The position numbers and the translations under genes are program-made. A stretch of DNA of 25,365 nucleotides, taken from positions 28,924-54,288 of the forward strand of contig SMOI01000051.1 in assembly GCA_008000375.1 (NCBI GenBank). The letters are read 5' to 3'. Source of the stretch: Poteriospumella lacustris. Its lineage: Eukaryota > Sar > Chrysophyceae > Chromulinales > Dinobryaceae. Numbering within the stretch: position 1 is the first letter of the stretch; every line of letters begins with the position of its first letter. The notes below the pieces were generated by a model. The model was not told the DNA's origin. It saw only the letters and a program-made list of their open reading frames with translations, and did not search any database. Below, piece after piece: positions 1 to 9,215 of the stretch.

Positions 1-757
1 CCCGAACACTGTTGCGCGTTGTATTTGTATTTTGTGTTTTGCCTTCTTTAGCCTCTGCTATATCACGAAGACAAAGAATTAGTTTCGATTGCTTTCTTGT
101 TGGTGTATTCGTGGTGTGTCTAGCTGTTCAACTACTCTTGGTGTGTGGTGGTAAAGACAGACGGCATGTCACTGTGGTTCATTGTTTGCGTTCATTGACT
201 TAGTCTTATCCATCATCGCGGAGGGGCGAATGACATGTTAGATAATGCTTAGCCAATTAACTAATTTTTTACCAGTTTTCATGCTTCTTGTTTTCTCTTT
301 TAATTTTCGAACGATTGACGAAGTCAACGTTCACGCCATTCGAAACTCCTTCAGCTGTTCCACTTCTTGTTATATTTTCATCATATTTAACAAACGTCAA
401 ATAAATAAACACGCATCACCATCGCTACCTCACGCAATCAATATTTCTTTCCAACCTTCTTTTAGTACATTTTACAAGGGCAACACCATGCGACAGGATG
501 GCCACCATGAGCCGTTTCAAATATTCGTCCGTTGCTCATTCATGTTCCTTGTCCATCATCATGGGCTCGGGTGAATGAATGTGATGATTCATTGATTAAT
601 GGAGCAGATCAGTTGTGAAACATCATACATTTGCGGAGAGGATAATAAGGTTTGGGGGTTTGTTGGTGAAAGTGCAGGAAAAGCTCTCGAAACAGCTTCC
701 AGAACGACATCGTAACGCTCACGGGCAACTATTCGCAGAGCGTCACCGTGGCCGACT
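1..757. other. Intergenic, no supported gene
   Basis: This A/T-leaning stretch lies upstream of the hexosaminidase gene. The only open frames are short (about 60-110 codons), several lack an ATG, and none contains a recognisable domain. The longest, 245-574 on the + strand, starts with an ATG but has no family-like pattern. The right-hand part presumably carries the promoter and 5' UTR of the gene starting at 758. I see no clear TATA box or other defined motif. Confidence 0.6.
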
Positions 758-3700
758 ATGACGCCTTCAGTCATAATATCTGGTCTTATTTTGGTTTGGT
801 TTGCTCACTATACCCGTGCTGCAACTATCTTTAGCCACTTGTGCAAAACGAAGAGCCTCGACGAGTCACACAGGCATGTCGCGTCTCCGGCCATTGAAGA
901 AGCTTACAAAGGATCGTCCTTCCCCTTGCCCAAGCTCCATCTGAACATCAATTCTCAGGAAAAGGGTGAAGGAAGCAGCTATTTTACCTTGAGTGAGGAA
1001 GTGCAGTTGTCGATCATCAGCGACGTGGATGGCCAGCCTGTCAGCAAACTATTGACCGCCGCCATTGATCGTTGGTGCGAGCGAAGAGCCTTGTTTCCTC
1101 CGCCACCACAGAATAGTGTCAAACATCACGCAGAAAACATTAAGAACATTGTACTGAGCATCGCTCCGTCCATTCCTACGATCGATGCGGCATCTTGTGC
1201 CGCCCATATGCCGTCGTCCTCGGCTCACCTCTGTCAGGACAGTGGAAACCATACTACGGACAAAGAAGCGTATCACATTGAGATGAAGAAGGGCACGGGC
1301 ACCATAACGGTGCATATTGCTGGTATTCATGGTGGTATCAACGGATTGTCTGCCTTGCTGCAGCTGCTGTTCGTGCCATTGGAAGCGGCGGAGACGTTAT
1401 CGATCATGGATTGGCCGAGTAAACGATGGCGAGGTAAGGAAAAACGAATACCATAAGAAGTCCATGTGTCTTTTGTACGCGTACTATTGCATTGGATTAA
1501 CCTGCTGTGCTGTGTGTAAACACTACTACACAGGTCTGATGCTGGATGTGTCGCGCCATTTCATACCACCAAGACTCATCTACAAGACCATCGATGCGAT
1601 GGAATTGTCCCGTCTCAACATTCTTCATTTGCATTTAACAGACTCGCAATCTTTCCCAATTCAGCTAGAAGATGTTGTTCTGGCGAATGGTTCGACATTG
1701 GCCCTGTCTGCGCTCGCTAAACAAGGCGCCTTCAGCAACGACAAAGTGTACAAGTTGCAAGATTTGCGTGACATTGTCGCGTATGCGACGATCCGAGGCA
1801 TTGAAGTCATTCCTGAAATTGATATGCCTGCGCATGCCTTGTCGTGGGGTAAAGCCTTTACCGATGTGATTGTGCCATGCCACATTCTCGCGAACAGTCA
1901 ACAGACACCCCACAACATCTATCCACTTGATCCCAGCAACCCGACGACGTTCCTGTTGGTCGAAGAGATCTTGAAACAGATCATTGGCATCTTTCCCAGT
2001 CGGTATTTACACATTGGTGGCGACGAAGTCAATGAACAATGTTGGCGCGAGAGTGTGGCCCTGCAGGAGTGGGCCAAACGGACGAACGTCAACGCGCATC
2101 AATTGACGAAATACTTCGAAACGGAGGTCTTTCGCATCGTCTTGCACAAACTGAAGAAGATCCCCATCGTTTGGCAGGGGATTCTCGATGCGGGCAATAT
2201 CCCCGAGGAGTCTATTTTCACTGCGGAGGGCGCCCAGCCAACGTCGACGACGAAGGCGACGGTGCGTAGTCGTGGGCGTCGTTTGACCTCTGTCGCGAGT
2301 GCCATGGCTACGGAAGAACCCCTGTTGCTCTTCCCATCGGGAAGCTCGGGCTCATCGTCGGAGGATACCGCAAAGGTCATCATCGAACCATGGAAGTGTT
2401 GGGGTGGATTGGCTGTACGGGCGGCCTCTGAGGCGATTGGCCGACGTCAATATCCCGTGTGGATGGCGGCCTGTCACTATTTGGACTACAACAGCGACTG
2501 GACGACGTTTCTCATGACCGATCAGCTTGGCAAAGTCGATCCTGCGACTCTGCCAAAGCCATACTCGTCGTCCGCGTCTTCGGCGGCGGCTTCGGCGTCT
2601 GCCTCGTCAACGCCCAATGGTAGACGTCAGCACAGTGACTACTTCCTCGGTGGAGAAGGTGCCATGTGGACCGAATATGTCGATCACACGAATTTCGAAT
2701 GTCGCGTGTGGCCACGTGCTGGCGCCATCGCGCAATCGCTGTGGGGCTTCCATCCAGTCGTCGATGGCACCACCACCACCGCCGCCACCGCCGCCACTTA
2801 CTCCTCGTCCACTGCGGATTCCGCCACGTTGACGCCGCCCTTCACGCAATATCTCTACGCGTCGTACGTCCATTTCCGGTATTTCCTCACCCACGTGCTC
2901 CACGTGGCGGCAGCGCCGTTGATTTTCCATTATCCCGAACGAAGCGGTGGCAACCATGGAGCCTCCTCCTCCTCTACGCTATCGACGCAGGATGCACTGT
3001 CGTTGCCTTCGTCCTCCTCGCACTCGTCGTCGTCGTCGTCGTCGGGGCCACAGCATCTCGTACCGATTTACCCCAAGAACATGTCACGGGCGCTGCAATT
3101 GATTGATGCCTTGGAAGCGGGCATCACCATCACGTCCTCGGGCCCAAAGGTCATCGCCGCGTTACCCGCCGGGGCGATCCATAAAACGGGTCATCAAATG
3201 TGGATATCCTCCCAATGTCTCGGGATTCCGGAATCCATTCAACGACCCTTGACCACGTCCACGATCTCCGTTGTCCAATTGAACATCGCCGACGGTTCGT
3301 TGGGTCCACGACGGGATCAAATGTTGGCCTGGTTACAATCGAAAGCGCAAGCGGGTGTGATGGTGGTCGGTTTCTGTGAATTGGTCGGTTGGAATACGTT
3401 GCATTCGAAGACGGAATTGGTCAAGAATCTACCGTGGTTGGCGTTACGTGCGGCACATGCAGGCTTTGTCCATAGTTATGTGAGTAAACCTTACGCGACG
3501 AATGCGTATCCGGTGGGGTTGGTGTCGATATATCCGATGGAAGTGCTGCATGAATGGCATGCACCGCAGTTGCAACGTGGCGCGGTCCATGTGTATATCG
3601 CTGCGTTGCAGTTGCATGTCGTCGTGGTGCATTTGCATGCGCATGACGCCACCTTACGGGCCCAGGAAGCGGCCTGGTTGATGCACATGTTGCAACCGAT

Positions 3701-4818
3701 TCTTGCCCGAGGCGAGCGGTTGGTGTTGATGGGCGACTTGAATACGCTATCTCCGTACGATCGACGCCATCACGAGGCGCAGGGACTCTTGCGTCTCTTG
3801 GAACGCGCAGATCACCCGGTGTTCTCCCGGCTCCGTAAGAAGTTCACGACACCCGATGGACAGCACATGGATTACCGTGCGATGCAGCACTTTCTCAAGT
3901 ACGTTACTCTCGCCCCCCCCCCCGTGTGAGGCCATAGGGCTGCTCGTTCAACGTTTGTGTGGCTAATGTGTGTGTGTTGCTGTTATGCAGTGCGGGATTG
4001 CGGGATTCGTGTGTGGAGATGTGCTGCCAGCAGGCGGCGCATGCTGTCCGTACACGAGACGTGCAGAAGAAGAAACCCACCACCGGTGGTGGTGGTGGTG
4101 AGGCGGCAGCACGTGCACGCACACGCGCACGACGTGCGTCAGCGACCGCGTCGAAATCGGCGTATGAAACGTGCCGTGTCCCGCTGACGTGGCCGTTGAC
4201 CGCGTTGCATGGTGGCAGTGGCGGTGGTGGTGGAGGCCATCGTAAAGAGGAACCCGCTGCCCATGAGTCGAAAGCATTTGATGCCGCGGCGCTACGGGCT
4301 GCGTATGATGCCGCGGGGATGCCCTCGTGGTCGTTGGCGACGGCCGCCTCGTCGGAAGCCAACGCTACGACAGCCACCGCGGATACCGCCTTTGTGACGT
4401 GCATGCGACAGTATTGTGCTCGCAGCGAGCCAACGCAGTTTAACCCGGAGGTACGCGTCGTCCGTCGTTGTGTCGGTTCGTTTGTGTGTCTGCAGTGTGG
4501 TGTGTTTTAACGTCGTTCAATCGGTCGTTTTGTTGTGTGAACTGACAGTGGCCAGCGCACGTGGGCGTGGAGCATCCCCAGATTCGCTTGGATTACATTC
4601 TCATGAACGATGCGGCGTTGGGCCGTACGAAGCCTCCGCAGGAGAAACAGGGTGAGGGCAAAGACGAAGACAAAGACGACGATGGTGATGGTCACATGGT
4701 CGCCGCTGGGATCGAAGCGACCAACGTCACGACGATGTTGTCGGATCATTTCCCTGCGTATGCGTCGTGGCGAGATCCACGGCAGTTCCCTCATGGCGTC
4801 GATCTCTTCGGACATTGA
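758..4818 (+). CDS. Secreted GH20 beta-N-acetylhexosaminidase fused to an endonuclease/exonuclease/phosphatase (EEP) domain
   Basis: Four exons (758-1433, 1534-3898, 3991-4450, 4549-4818) join to 1256 aa. Residues 1-21 look like a signal peptide, followed by a GH20b-like N-terminal domain. The GH20 barrel begins at the first splice junction (RGLMLDVSRHF). It has the catalytic Asp-Glu pair in HIGGDE (D389, E390), HYLDYNSDW, GGEGAMW (598-604) and RVWPRAGAIAQSLW. Family knowledge: GH20 enzymes remove terminal GlcNAc/GalNAc from glycans or chitin fragments by substrate-assisted catalysis. Ser-rich inserts and a poly-Ser linker (about 718-730) follow. The EEP fold then shows QLNIADG (N809), GFCELVGW (E841), MGDLNTLSPYD (D960, N962), LDYI (1181-1184) and SDHFPA (S1232, D1233, H1234), the usual metal and catalytic residues. 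Both domains lie in uninterrupted exon 2, so the fusion is not a splicing guess. A secreted or lysosomal location is inferred. The substrate of the EEP domain is unknown. Confidence 0.9.
1434..1533 (+). other. Intron 1 of the GH20-EEP gene
   Basis: A 100-nt GTAAGG...CAG intron splits a Gly codon after its first base. Splicing joins RWR to GLMLDVSRHF, reconstituting the conserved start of the GH20 barrel. Without splicing the first exon frame runs to a stop at 1456. Confidence 0.93.
3899..3990 (+). other. Intron 2 of the GH20-EEP gene
   Basis: A 92-nt GTACGT...GCAG intron lies inside the EEP domain, after the second base of a codon. It contains a run of 11 C at 3913-3923. Splicing joins DYRAMQHFLK to an Asn codon and AGLRD, matching the helix expected in EEP proteins. 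The unspliced frame stops at 3929. Confidence 0.9.
4451..4548 (+). other. Intron 3 of the GH20-EEP gene
   Basis: A 98-nt GTACGC...ACAG intron lies between codons. It joins TQFNPE to WPAHVGVEHPQIRLDYILMN, restoring the EEP LDYI strand in the correct frame. The unspliced frame ends at 4510. Confidence 0.9.
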
Positions 4819-4980
4819 TCGCTGTGTCCCCACCATCGTCCTCCTCCATCGCGAGGGCATCGCGAGGGCATCGCTGTGGATCCCATCGGTACACCTCTGA
4901 GTATCGATTGGATCCACTGATCAAAATGAATGTAGCATCAACGATCTGTAGGTAGTCTGTTAGTGTAGCGGCCGTGGAGC

Positions 4981-5045
4981 GTAGCGTAGCGTAGCGTAGC
5001 GTAGCGTAGCGTAGCGTAGCGTAGCGTAGCGTAGCGTAGCGTAGC
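4981..5045 (+). repeat. (GTAGC)13 pentanucleotide microsatellite
   Basis: Thirteen perfect GTAGC units lie 160 bp downstream of the GH20-EEP stop codon. The corresponding place in the second copy of this segment (about 7560-7584) has only a few interrupted units, so the array expanded in copy 1 or collapsed in copy 2. Its reverse complement makes a spurious repetitive open frame (LRYAT repeats) on the - strand. Confidence 0.97.
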
Positions 5046-5393
5046 GTGTGTGTCTATGTCGACGGTTTTCTTGTGATGCACCGCTGAATAAGAACCATCA
5101 CAGTCGACCAACAACCCGAATGCATCAGTTGCAAACCAAACAGGAAAACCTGCAGTGTTGCGGTGTATCGTTGATGCGAATGAGAAAAATAGAACATATT
5201 TGCAGATGTTACACGTGGTGGTGGTGGTGGAGGCAGCGGTGGAAGCGGCTGTGGACGGCGCTTGCATGCTTCACGCGCATGCTGCCGTTCCTGCCGTTCC
5301 CCGGGGCGAACCAGGGTCCGACGACCACGACAACGATGATGACTCATGCTTCTTCTCCTCTTCCTCTTCCTCATGGCGTGCTGGTGCCGGTAT

Positions 5394-6409
5394 TCATTCC
5401 ATGTTCGAGGCCAGGTTCTGTTGCATCTCGTCGGTGTATCGCAGGTAACCGAAGATATCGTGGACACAGAAGATTTGCAACACAAACTGATTGAAGGTGG
5501 GTGCCTTGGGAGCCGCCACTTCTTGTTCCTCACGGGTATTGGCGACCACCGTTGGGGTGAACGCCAACAGATATGGGAGTTGCAAGATCGCGAACTCCAA
5601 CATGACCAACAAGCAATAGCCACGAAGGGTCTTGTCTTCCTTGTTCCAGTTGCTGTCATCTGTGTAAGGTTCCGAATTGGTCAATACCAAGAACTGCTCC
5701 ACTATCCCTTGCAAGACAATCAAAACGACACTGAACTTCAACAACATCACCTTCAACACACCCTTCAAGTTACTGCTGGTGTCGAACACAGCCTCATCTA
5801 CAACACACAATCGATGAGAACATCAGTCAGGAACCAGGAAAAACAAAAGACAGGGGTCGAACACTTACAGAACAAGACGAAGTGAATGATGGAGCGCACC
5901 AAAATGGCCAAGGCGAGGAGCGTGACGAGCAGGTACACCAATTTACCCGCTTTTGACTTGGAGTAGTCACAGATGGCACCGATAATAACCACCACAGGGC
6001 GCAAGCTCACGAACCAGAAGACAGCCCAAACAACCTTGTTGTAAAATTTGTCAGGTTCAGGGGGACATTGCGAGGTACAGCAGATCAACGGCCGACCTTG
6101 CAGGGCCTCCACGGCCTTTGCCGGGCCACCCAAGTTTTCGACCAAAACGGCCAAGAAACAGTAAAATGAATAACCTTCCACAAATGCAATGGGAATTTGC
6201 ATCGCACCCAAAGCTTTGGGTGCCGCCAAGGAGATCAACATGAAAAACGAGTACAAGGGCAAGAACATCGCCGTGCGCGTAATGAGAATCGTCAAACGCT
6301 CATTCGCAGCCTTCATGTTCCGGTACTGCACACCTACGACAATCAAAAACCCTGCCAGGGTGATCAAGAAAAAAATGGCTCCAGTTCCTGCGAGTTTATC
6401 AACTGCCAT
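5394..6409 (-). CDS. TMEM184 / organic solute transporter alpha (Ost-alpha) family seven-TM protein
   Basis: Two exons on the - strand (6409-5869 and 5797-5394) join to 314 aa. About seven hydrophobic segments are visible, near residues 9-28, 43-64, 73-93, 126-147, 158-180, 196-215 and 235-258. Family-like elements are FVEGYSFYCFLAVLVENLGG followed by a short Cys-rich loop, a segment resembling the family's K/R-P-V region, and YEAVFDTSSNLKGVLKVMLLKF created across the splice junction. The last resembles the TMEM184 motif in which an acidic loop is followed by a Lys-rich membrane helix. Animal Ost-alpha works with a beta subunit in steroid and bile-acid export. TMEM184 proteins are less well defined, so no substrate is assigned. 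The gene converges on the GH20-EEP gene and lies between the two copies of its duplicated 3' end. Confidence 0.85.
5798..5868 (-). other. Intron of the TMEM184-like gene
   Basis: A 71-nt GTAAGT...TAG intron on the - strand lies after the first base of a Tyr codon. It joins IIHFVLF to YEAVFD. Without splicing the first exon frame continues only about 24 codons into the intron before a stop. Confidence 0.9.
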
Positions 6410-6775
6410 TTGTCAATATGCGGTCTCCTGATGGACTATGAAAAACAGAAACGGAGAATCTGTTTGGATACTGTTTCTACTCTATGCTTTTTTGTATTCC
6501 CAAGCGAGTACTGCGCTGATAGGATCCACTTTGTATCGAAAACGGCCCCGCATGAATCCATCAGGCCTCCAACACAAGACCCTCTCACAAATGGTCCGGC
6601 GCGCTTCATCAAACACTCCGTGCGCCAGCAGCCGCCCATGACCGGAAGGTAACATTTAGAAAATCGTCTCCACTGTTGGACCTCCAATCAACGAATGGAA
6701 AATACTCCCATCTAAATCACATTCGAAATTGATCTGAACAACACAATAGCAACAAGTTCGCCAAGAAATTCCATC
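6410..6775. other. Intergenic spacer upstream of the TMEM184-like gene
   Basis: No gene is supported here. On the - strand it must carry the promoter and 5' UTR of the TMEM184-like gene. On the + strand it leads into the trinucleotide repeats and the RRM remnant. Short open frames on both strands show no domain features. Confidence 0.55.
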
Positions 6776-6784
6776 ATGCAGTTC

Positions 6785-6849
6785 GCCGCCGCCGCAGCAG
6801 CAGCAGCAGCAGCAGCAGCACGGAGCAGCAGCATCATCATCATCATCAT
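6785..6849 (+). repeat. GCC/GCA and ATC trinucleotide repeats
   Basis: Three GCC units and nine GCA units (6794-6820) are followed by CGG, three AGC units and five ATC units. In the frame that continues into the RRM remnant this reads as a Ser run, then Thr-Glu-Gln-Gln and five His residues, as in the low-complexity N terminus of an RNA-binding protein. No ATG opens that frame; it is closed upstream by a TGA near 6734. Confidence 0.9.
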
Positions 6850-6879
6850 TCCAACCTAACAACGACGGAAGTCACGACC

Positions 6880-7010
6880 GACCCTTCACAGTCTGTATTT
6901 GTGGGGAACTTATCTTTCTTTTGCAAGGAAGAGCATCTTATGGCTGTTTCCATCCACAGACGGCCCTTCACAGTATTTGTGGGGAACTTATCTTTCTTTT
7001 GCAAGGAAGA
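6880..7010 (+). repeat. Tandem duplication of the RRM RNP2 segment (78-nt spacing)
   Basis: The block from CCCTTCACAGT through GTATTTGTGGGGAAC to TGCAAGGAAGA occurs twice. The GTA codons of VFVGNLSFFCKE lie at 6895 and 6973, so the copies are 78 nt (26 codons) apart and in the same frame. The first copy has four additional bases between CACAGT and ATTTGTG. The result is two successive RNP2 strands, which a working RRM would not have. Confidence 0.88.
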
Positions 7011-7229
7011 CCAAAGAGCATCTTGTGGCTTGTGGACCTCTTCAAGAAGTATGGCCCCAACATGGTTCCATTGTCGACATCGCCATTCGTCGTTACTTCC
7101 GTCAGCAACGCAGACAATATGGCTACGCCTTCGTTGATTTCTACGACCGTGAAGCCGCTATCCGTGCTGCTGAGCAGTACGCTCACCAGAATATTGATGG
7201 AATTCGCCTGCAGTCGACGTTGGGATACC
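6892..7229 (+). pseudogene. Frameshifted RNA recognition motif (RRM) remnant
   Basis: RRM pieces are recognisable but lie in different frames. RNP2 (VFVGNLSF) is in the frame beginning at 6895 and again at 6973. A helix-1-like DLFKKYG is in another frame near 7040. RNP1 (YGYAFVDF), followed by REAAIRAAEQYAHQNIDGIRL, is in a third frame at about 7118-7215. No intron of plausible length restores a single frame between RNP2 and RNP1, because the best internal GT...AG pair is under 30 nt. With the duplicated RNP2 this indicates a decayed or chimeric copy. Sequence error is a weaker alternative. The intact source gene is not in the window. Confidence 0.75.
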
Positions 7230-7314
7230 GATCGATGGTTCATTCATCTGGACCTAGTGCAGAGTCGAAAGCTACTGATTCTCATGCTAATCACCGTCAA
7301 TCTTCCCACGATGT

Positions 7315-7483
7315 GGCGTCAAAGCGTTTGATGCGGTGGTGCTACGGGCCGCGTATGATGCCTCAGATGGTCGCCGCTGGGATCGAAGCGACCAACGTCA
7401 CGACGATGTTGTCGGATCTTTTCCCTGCGTATGCGTCGTGGCGAGATCCACGGCAGTTCCCTCATGGCGTCGATCTCTTCTGA
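7315..7483 (+). pseudogene. Partial copy of the GH20-EEP gene 3' end
   Basis: Positions 7315-7360 match part of exon 3 (about 4268-4310). Positions 7367-7497 match exon 4 from 4696 nearly base for base. About 380 nt, including intron 3, are missing between the blocks, and the two pieces are in different frames. In the exon 4 part the catalytic His of SDHFPA is a Leu codon (A to T at 7419), and a G to T change at 7481 turns the penultimate Gly-His into a stop. No GH20 or EEP core precedes it, so it cannot encode a working enzyme. It is read in one open frame with the RRM RNP1 half upstream. Confidence 0.88.
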
Positions 7484-7919
7484 CATTGATCGCTGTCACC
7501 GATCAATATGAATATAGCATCAACGATCTGTAGGTAGTCTGTTAGTGTAGCGGCCGCGGAGCGTAGCGTAGTGAAGCGTAGCGTGTGTGTCTATGTCGAC
7601 GGTTTCTTGTGATGTACCGCTGAATAAGAACCATCCTCCTGAAGCTATTCTACTACTCAGTCGCTCCGTCGGCCAACAACCCGAATGCATCAGTTGCAAA
7701 CCAAACAGGAAAACCTGCAGTGTTGCGGTGTATCGTTGATGCGAATGAGAAAAATAGAACATATTTGCAGATGTTACACGTGGTGGTGGTGGTGGTGGTG
7801 GTGGTGGAGGAGGCAGCGGTGGAGTCGCCTGTGGACGTGAGGACGTGTGGACGGCGCTTGCATGCTTCACGCGCATGCTGCCGTTCCTGCCGTTCCCCGG
7901 GGCGAAGAACCAGGGTCCG
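7315..7919 (+). repeat. Segmental duplication, copy 2
   Basis: This is the direct repeat of 4268-5320. Compared with copy 1 it lacks about 380 nt of exon 3, intron 3 and exon 4, and about 95 nt of the proximal 3' flank (near 4835-4925). It has few GTAGC units, a longer GTG run near 7780-7807 and an insertion of roughly 30 nt near 7637-7672. Homology ends at CAGGGTCCG (7911-7919). Confidence 0.88.
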
Positions 7920-9215
7920 CATCAACCCACATAGAGCACAATGCCCACCCATATCCGTGGATCTGCTAAAACACTACTACAAAACTGATGCAGAACAGCA
8001 GTGCAGGCAGTGACCGGCGAAAGAATGATCTACCGGTAACTGCCTAACGTACGAAAATGAGGGAAGGAGGAAGCGGTTTGTATCACCGTTGTGATGTGCG
8101 TGGAGGAGAGGGTGGCTAACAGTGGGGATGATGAACAATGTAATAAGAGAAAGGAGTGGGGCAGCTGTGTGGAACCTACAGGAGGCAGCAGGTAGACGGT
8201 GTGGGGAGAAAGAACAGGTTGGGTGTAGAAGGGCGCAATGTGTACAACTATGGGCAGCCAAACAGTGTGGGGGGAGGGGTGGTAAACGAAAAATGATAAT
8301 CAAGGAAGGAGACTACGCTCCGGACGACGAACGACCGCGGGTCAAAGCTGATGGAGGTTGATGGCGTGGCGATCGCCATCACGTCTGGCGGCATATGTCT
8401 CGCACAGAACCGTGAGTCGCCATCGTAAAAGAATGTGTTTATGCTGGGTAGGGGGGTTAATGTTAACAGTGCATCAGTGTATCAGTGTATCGCTAAAACA
8501 TGTATGTAAATGATCACAGTAAACGAGAAAGAGAGACAGAGAGACAGAGAGACAGAGAGACAGAGAGATGGAGGCCTCAGGCAGTGGCGGTTTCTGTGAA
8601 CAGATCTCGGACGAGGGACCCAGTGCACACCAAAACAAAGCACAGAACAACAGTTTGTCCTGTCAAAAACAAAGCACAAACAAGAACAAGGACGACAGTG
8701 GCAGTGGTAGCGACAGTGACAGTGGTAAGCGGCCAAAACACAACGACAACGCTTCAGCCAGAGACAGTGAAACAAACGAATGATAGCGAATAGAGCGACA
8801 ACAAATAATGTATCGAAACAGAGCAGTAAACTCATGTAACTATAACCAGCTGATGCAGCTGCGGTTAGTGATGGTGATGGTGATCGGTGATCGGTGGACA
8901 TTTGCTGAAACCCGCGGCATAGTACAGCGAAGGGCACTTTTTTGGATAGCGATCAACCAACCAGCGATGAACAGTAAAAGATAAGAGGTTGGTGTAGACA
9001 GCTGAAGCCGAGTGGAGAAACAAAAAAACGAAAGTAACAACTATTGAGAACAACAATAACAATCACGATAACAAGAGACTAACCGCGAACATAGTGAGAT
9101 CGCGAGACAAAACGAATGTTGGGCACAATAATAACGAATAGCGGGCCGGATGCAATGCAGGAGATACGCAGAGGAAACCTGCACTATGCTCGATGAAGGT
9201 CGATAACCGGTGAGA
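7920..9215. other. Purine-rich (+ strand) spacer downstream of globin A
   Basis: No gene is supported. The + strand is clearly A/G-rich, especially about 8040-8300 and 8500-8830, so the strand carrying the globin A coding sequence is C/T-rich. Open frames on either strand, for example 8482-8937 on the - strand, are low-complexity products of this bias. The spacer may include the 3' UTR of globin A. No structured RNA was recognised. Confidence 0.6.
8531..8562 (+). repeat. (GAGAGACA)4 microsatellite
   Basis: Four perfect 8-bp GAGAGACA units are followed by GAGAGATG. On the globin A coding strand this reads TGTCTCTC, the same kind of motif that recurs downstream of globin B near 11850-11915. 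Confidence 0.93.

Larger units (their letters stand above)
4268..5320 (+). repeat. Segmental duplication, copy 1 (3' end and flank of the GH20-EEP gene)
   Basis: Blocks of this segment recur in the same orientation at about 7315-7919. They cover part of exon 3 (about 4268-4310), the end of exon 4 from 4696, and the 3' flank to 5320. From 4696 the match to 7367 onward runs through the end of the gene with only two substitutions up to the stop codon. Copy 1 belongs to the intact gene and retains about 380 nt between the exon 3 and exon 4 blocks that copy 2 lacks, so it is probably the parent. Confidence 0.9.

Noticed and set aside
245-574. 109-codon + strand open frame near the left edge
   Set aside because: It has no domain, no plausible splice extension and ordinary intergenic composition, so I could not support a gene.
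4938-5267. - strand open frame with LRYAT repeats
   Set aside because: It is produced by the GTAGC microsatellite; the remainder is Ser/Thr low complexity with no family signal.
7977-8303. Possible new gene on the - strand (108 codons, His/Pro/Ser-rich)
   Set aside because: It is a composition artefact of the purine-rich + strand; no conserved pattern was seen.
8482-8937. - strand open frame of 151 codons, Cys/Ser/Leu-rich, with possible membrane-like stretches
   Set aside because: The hydrophobicity results from C/T-rich DNA including the GAGAGACA repeat; there is no start context or family pattern.
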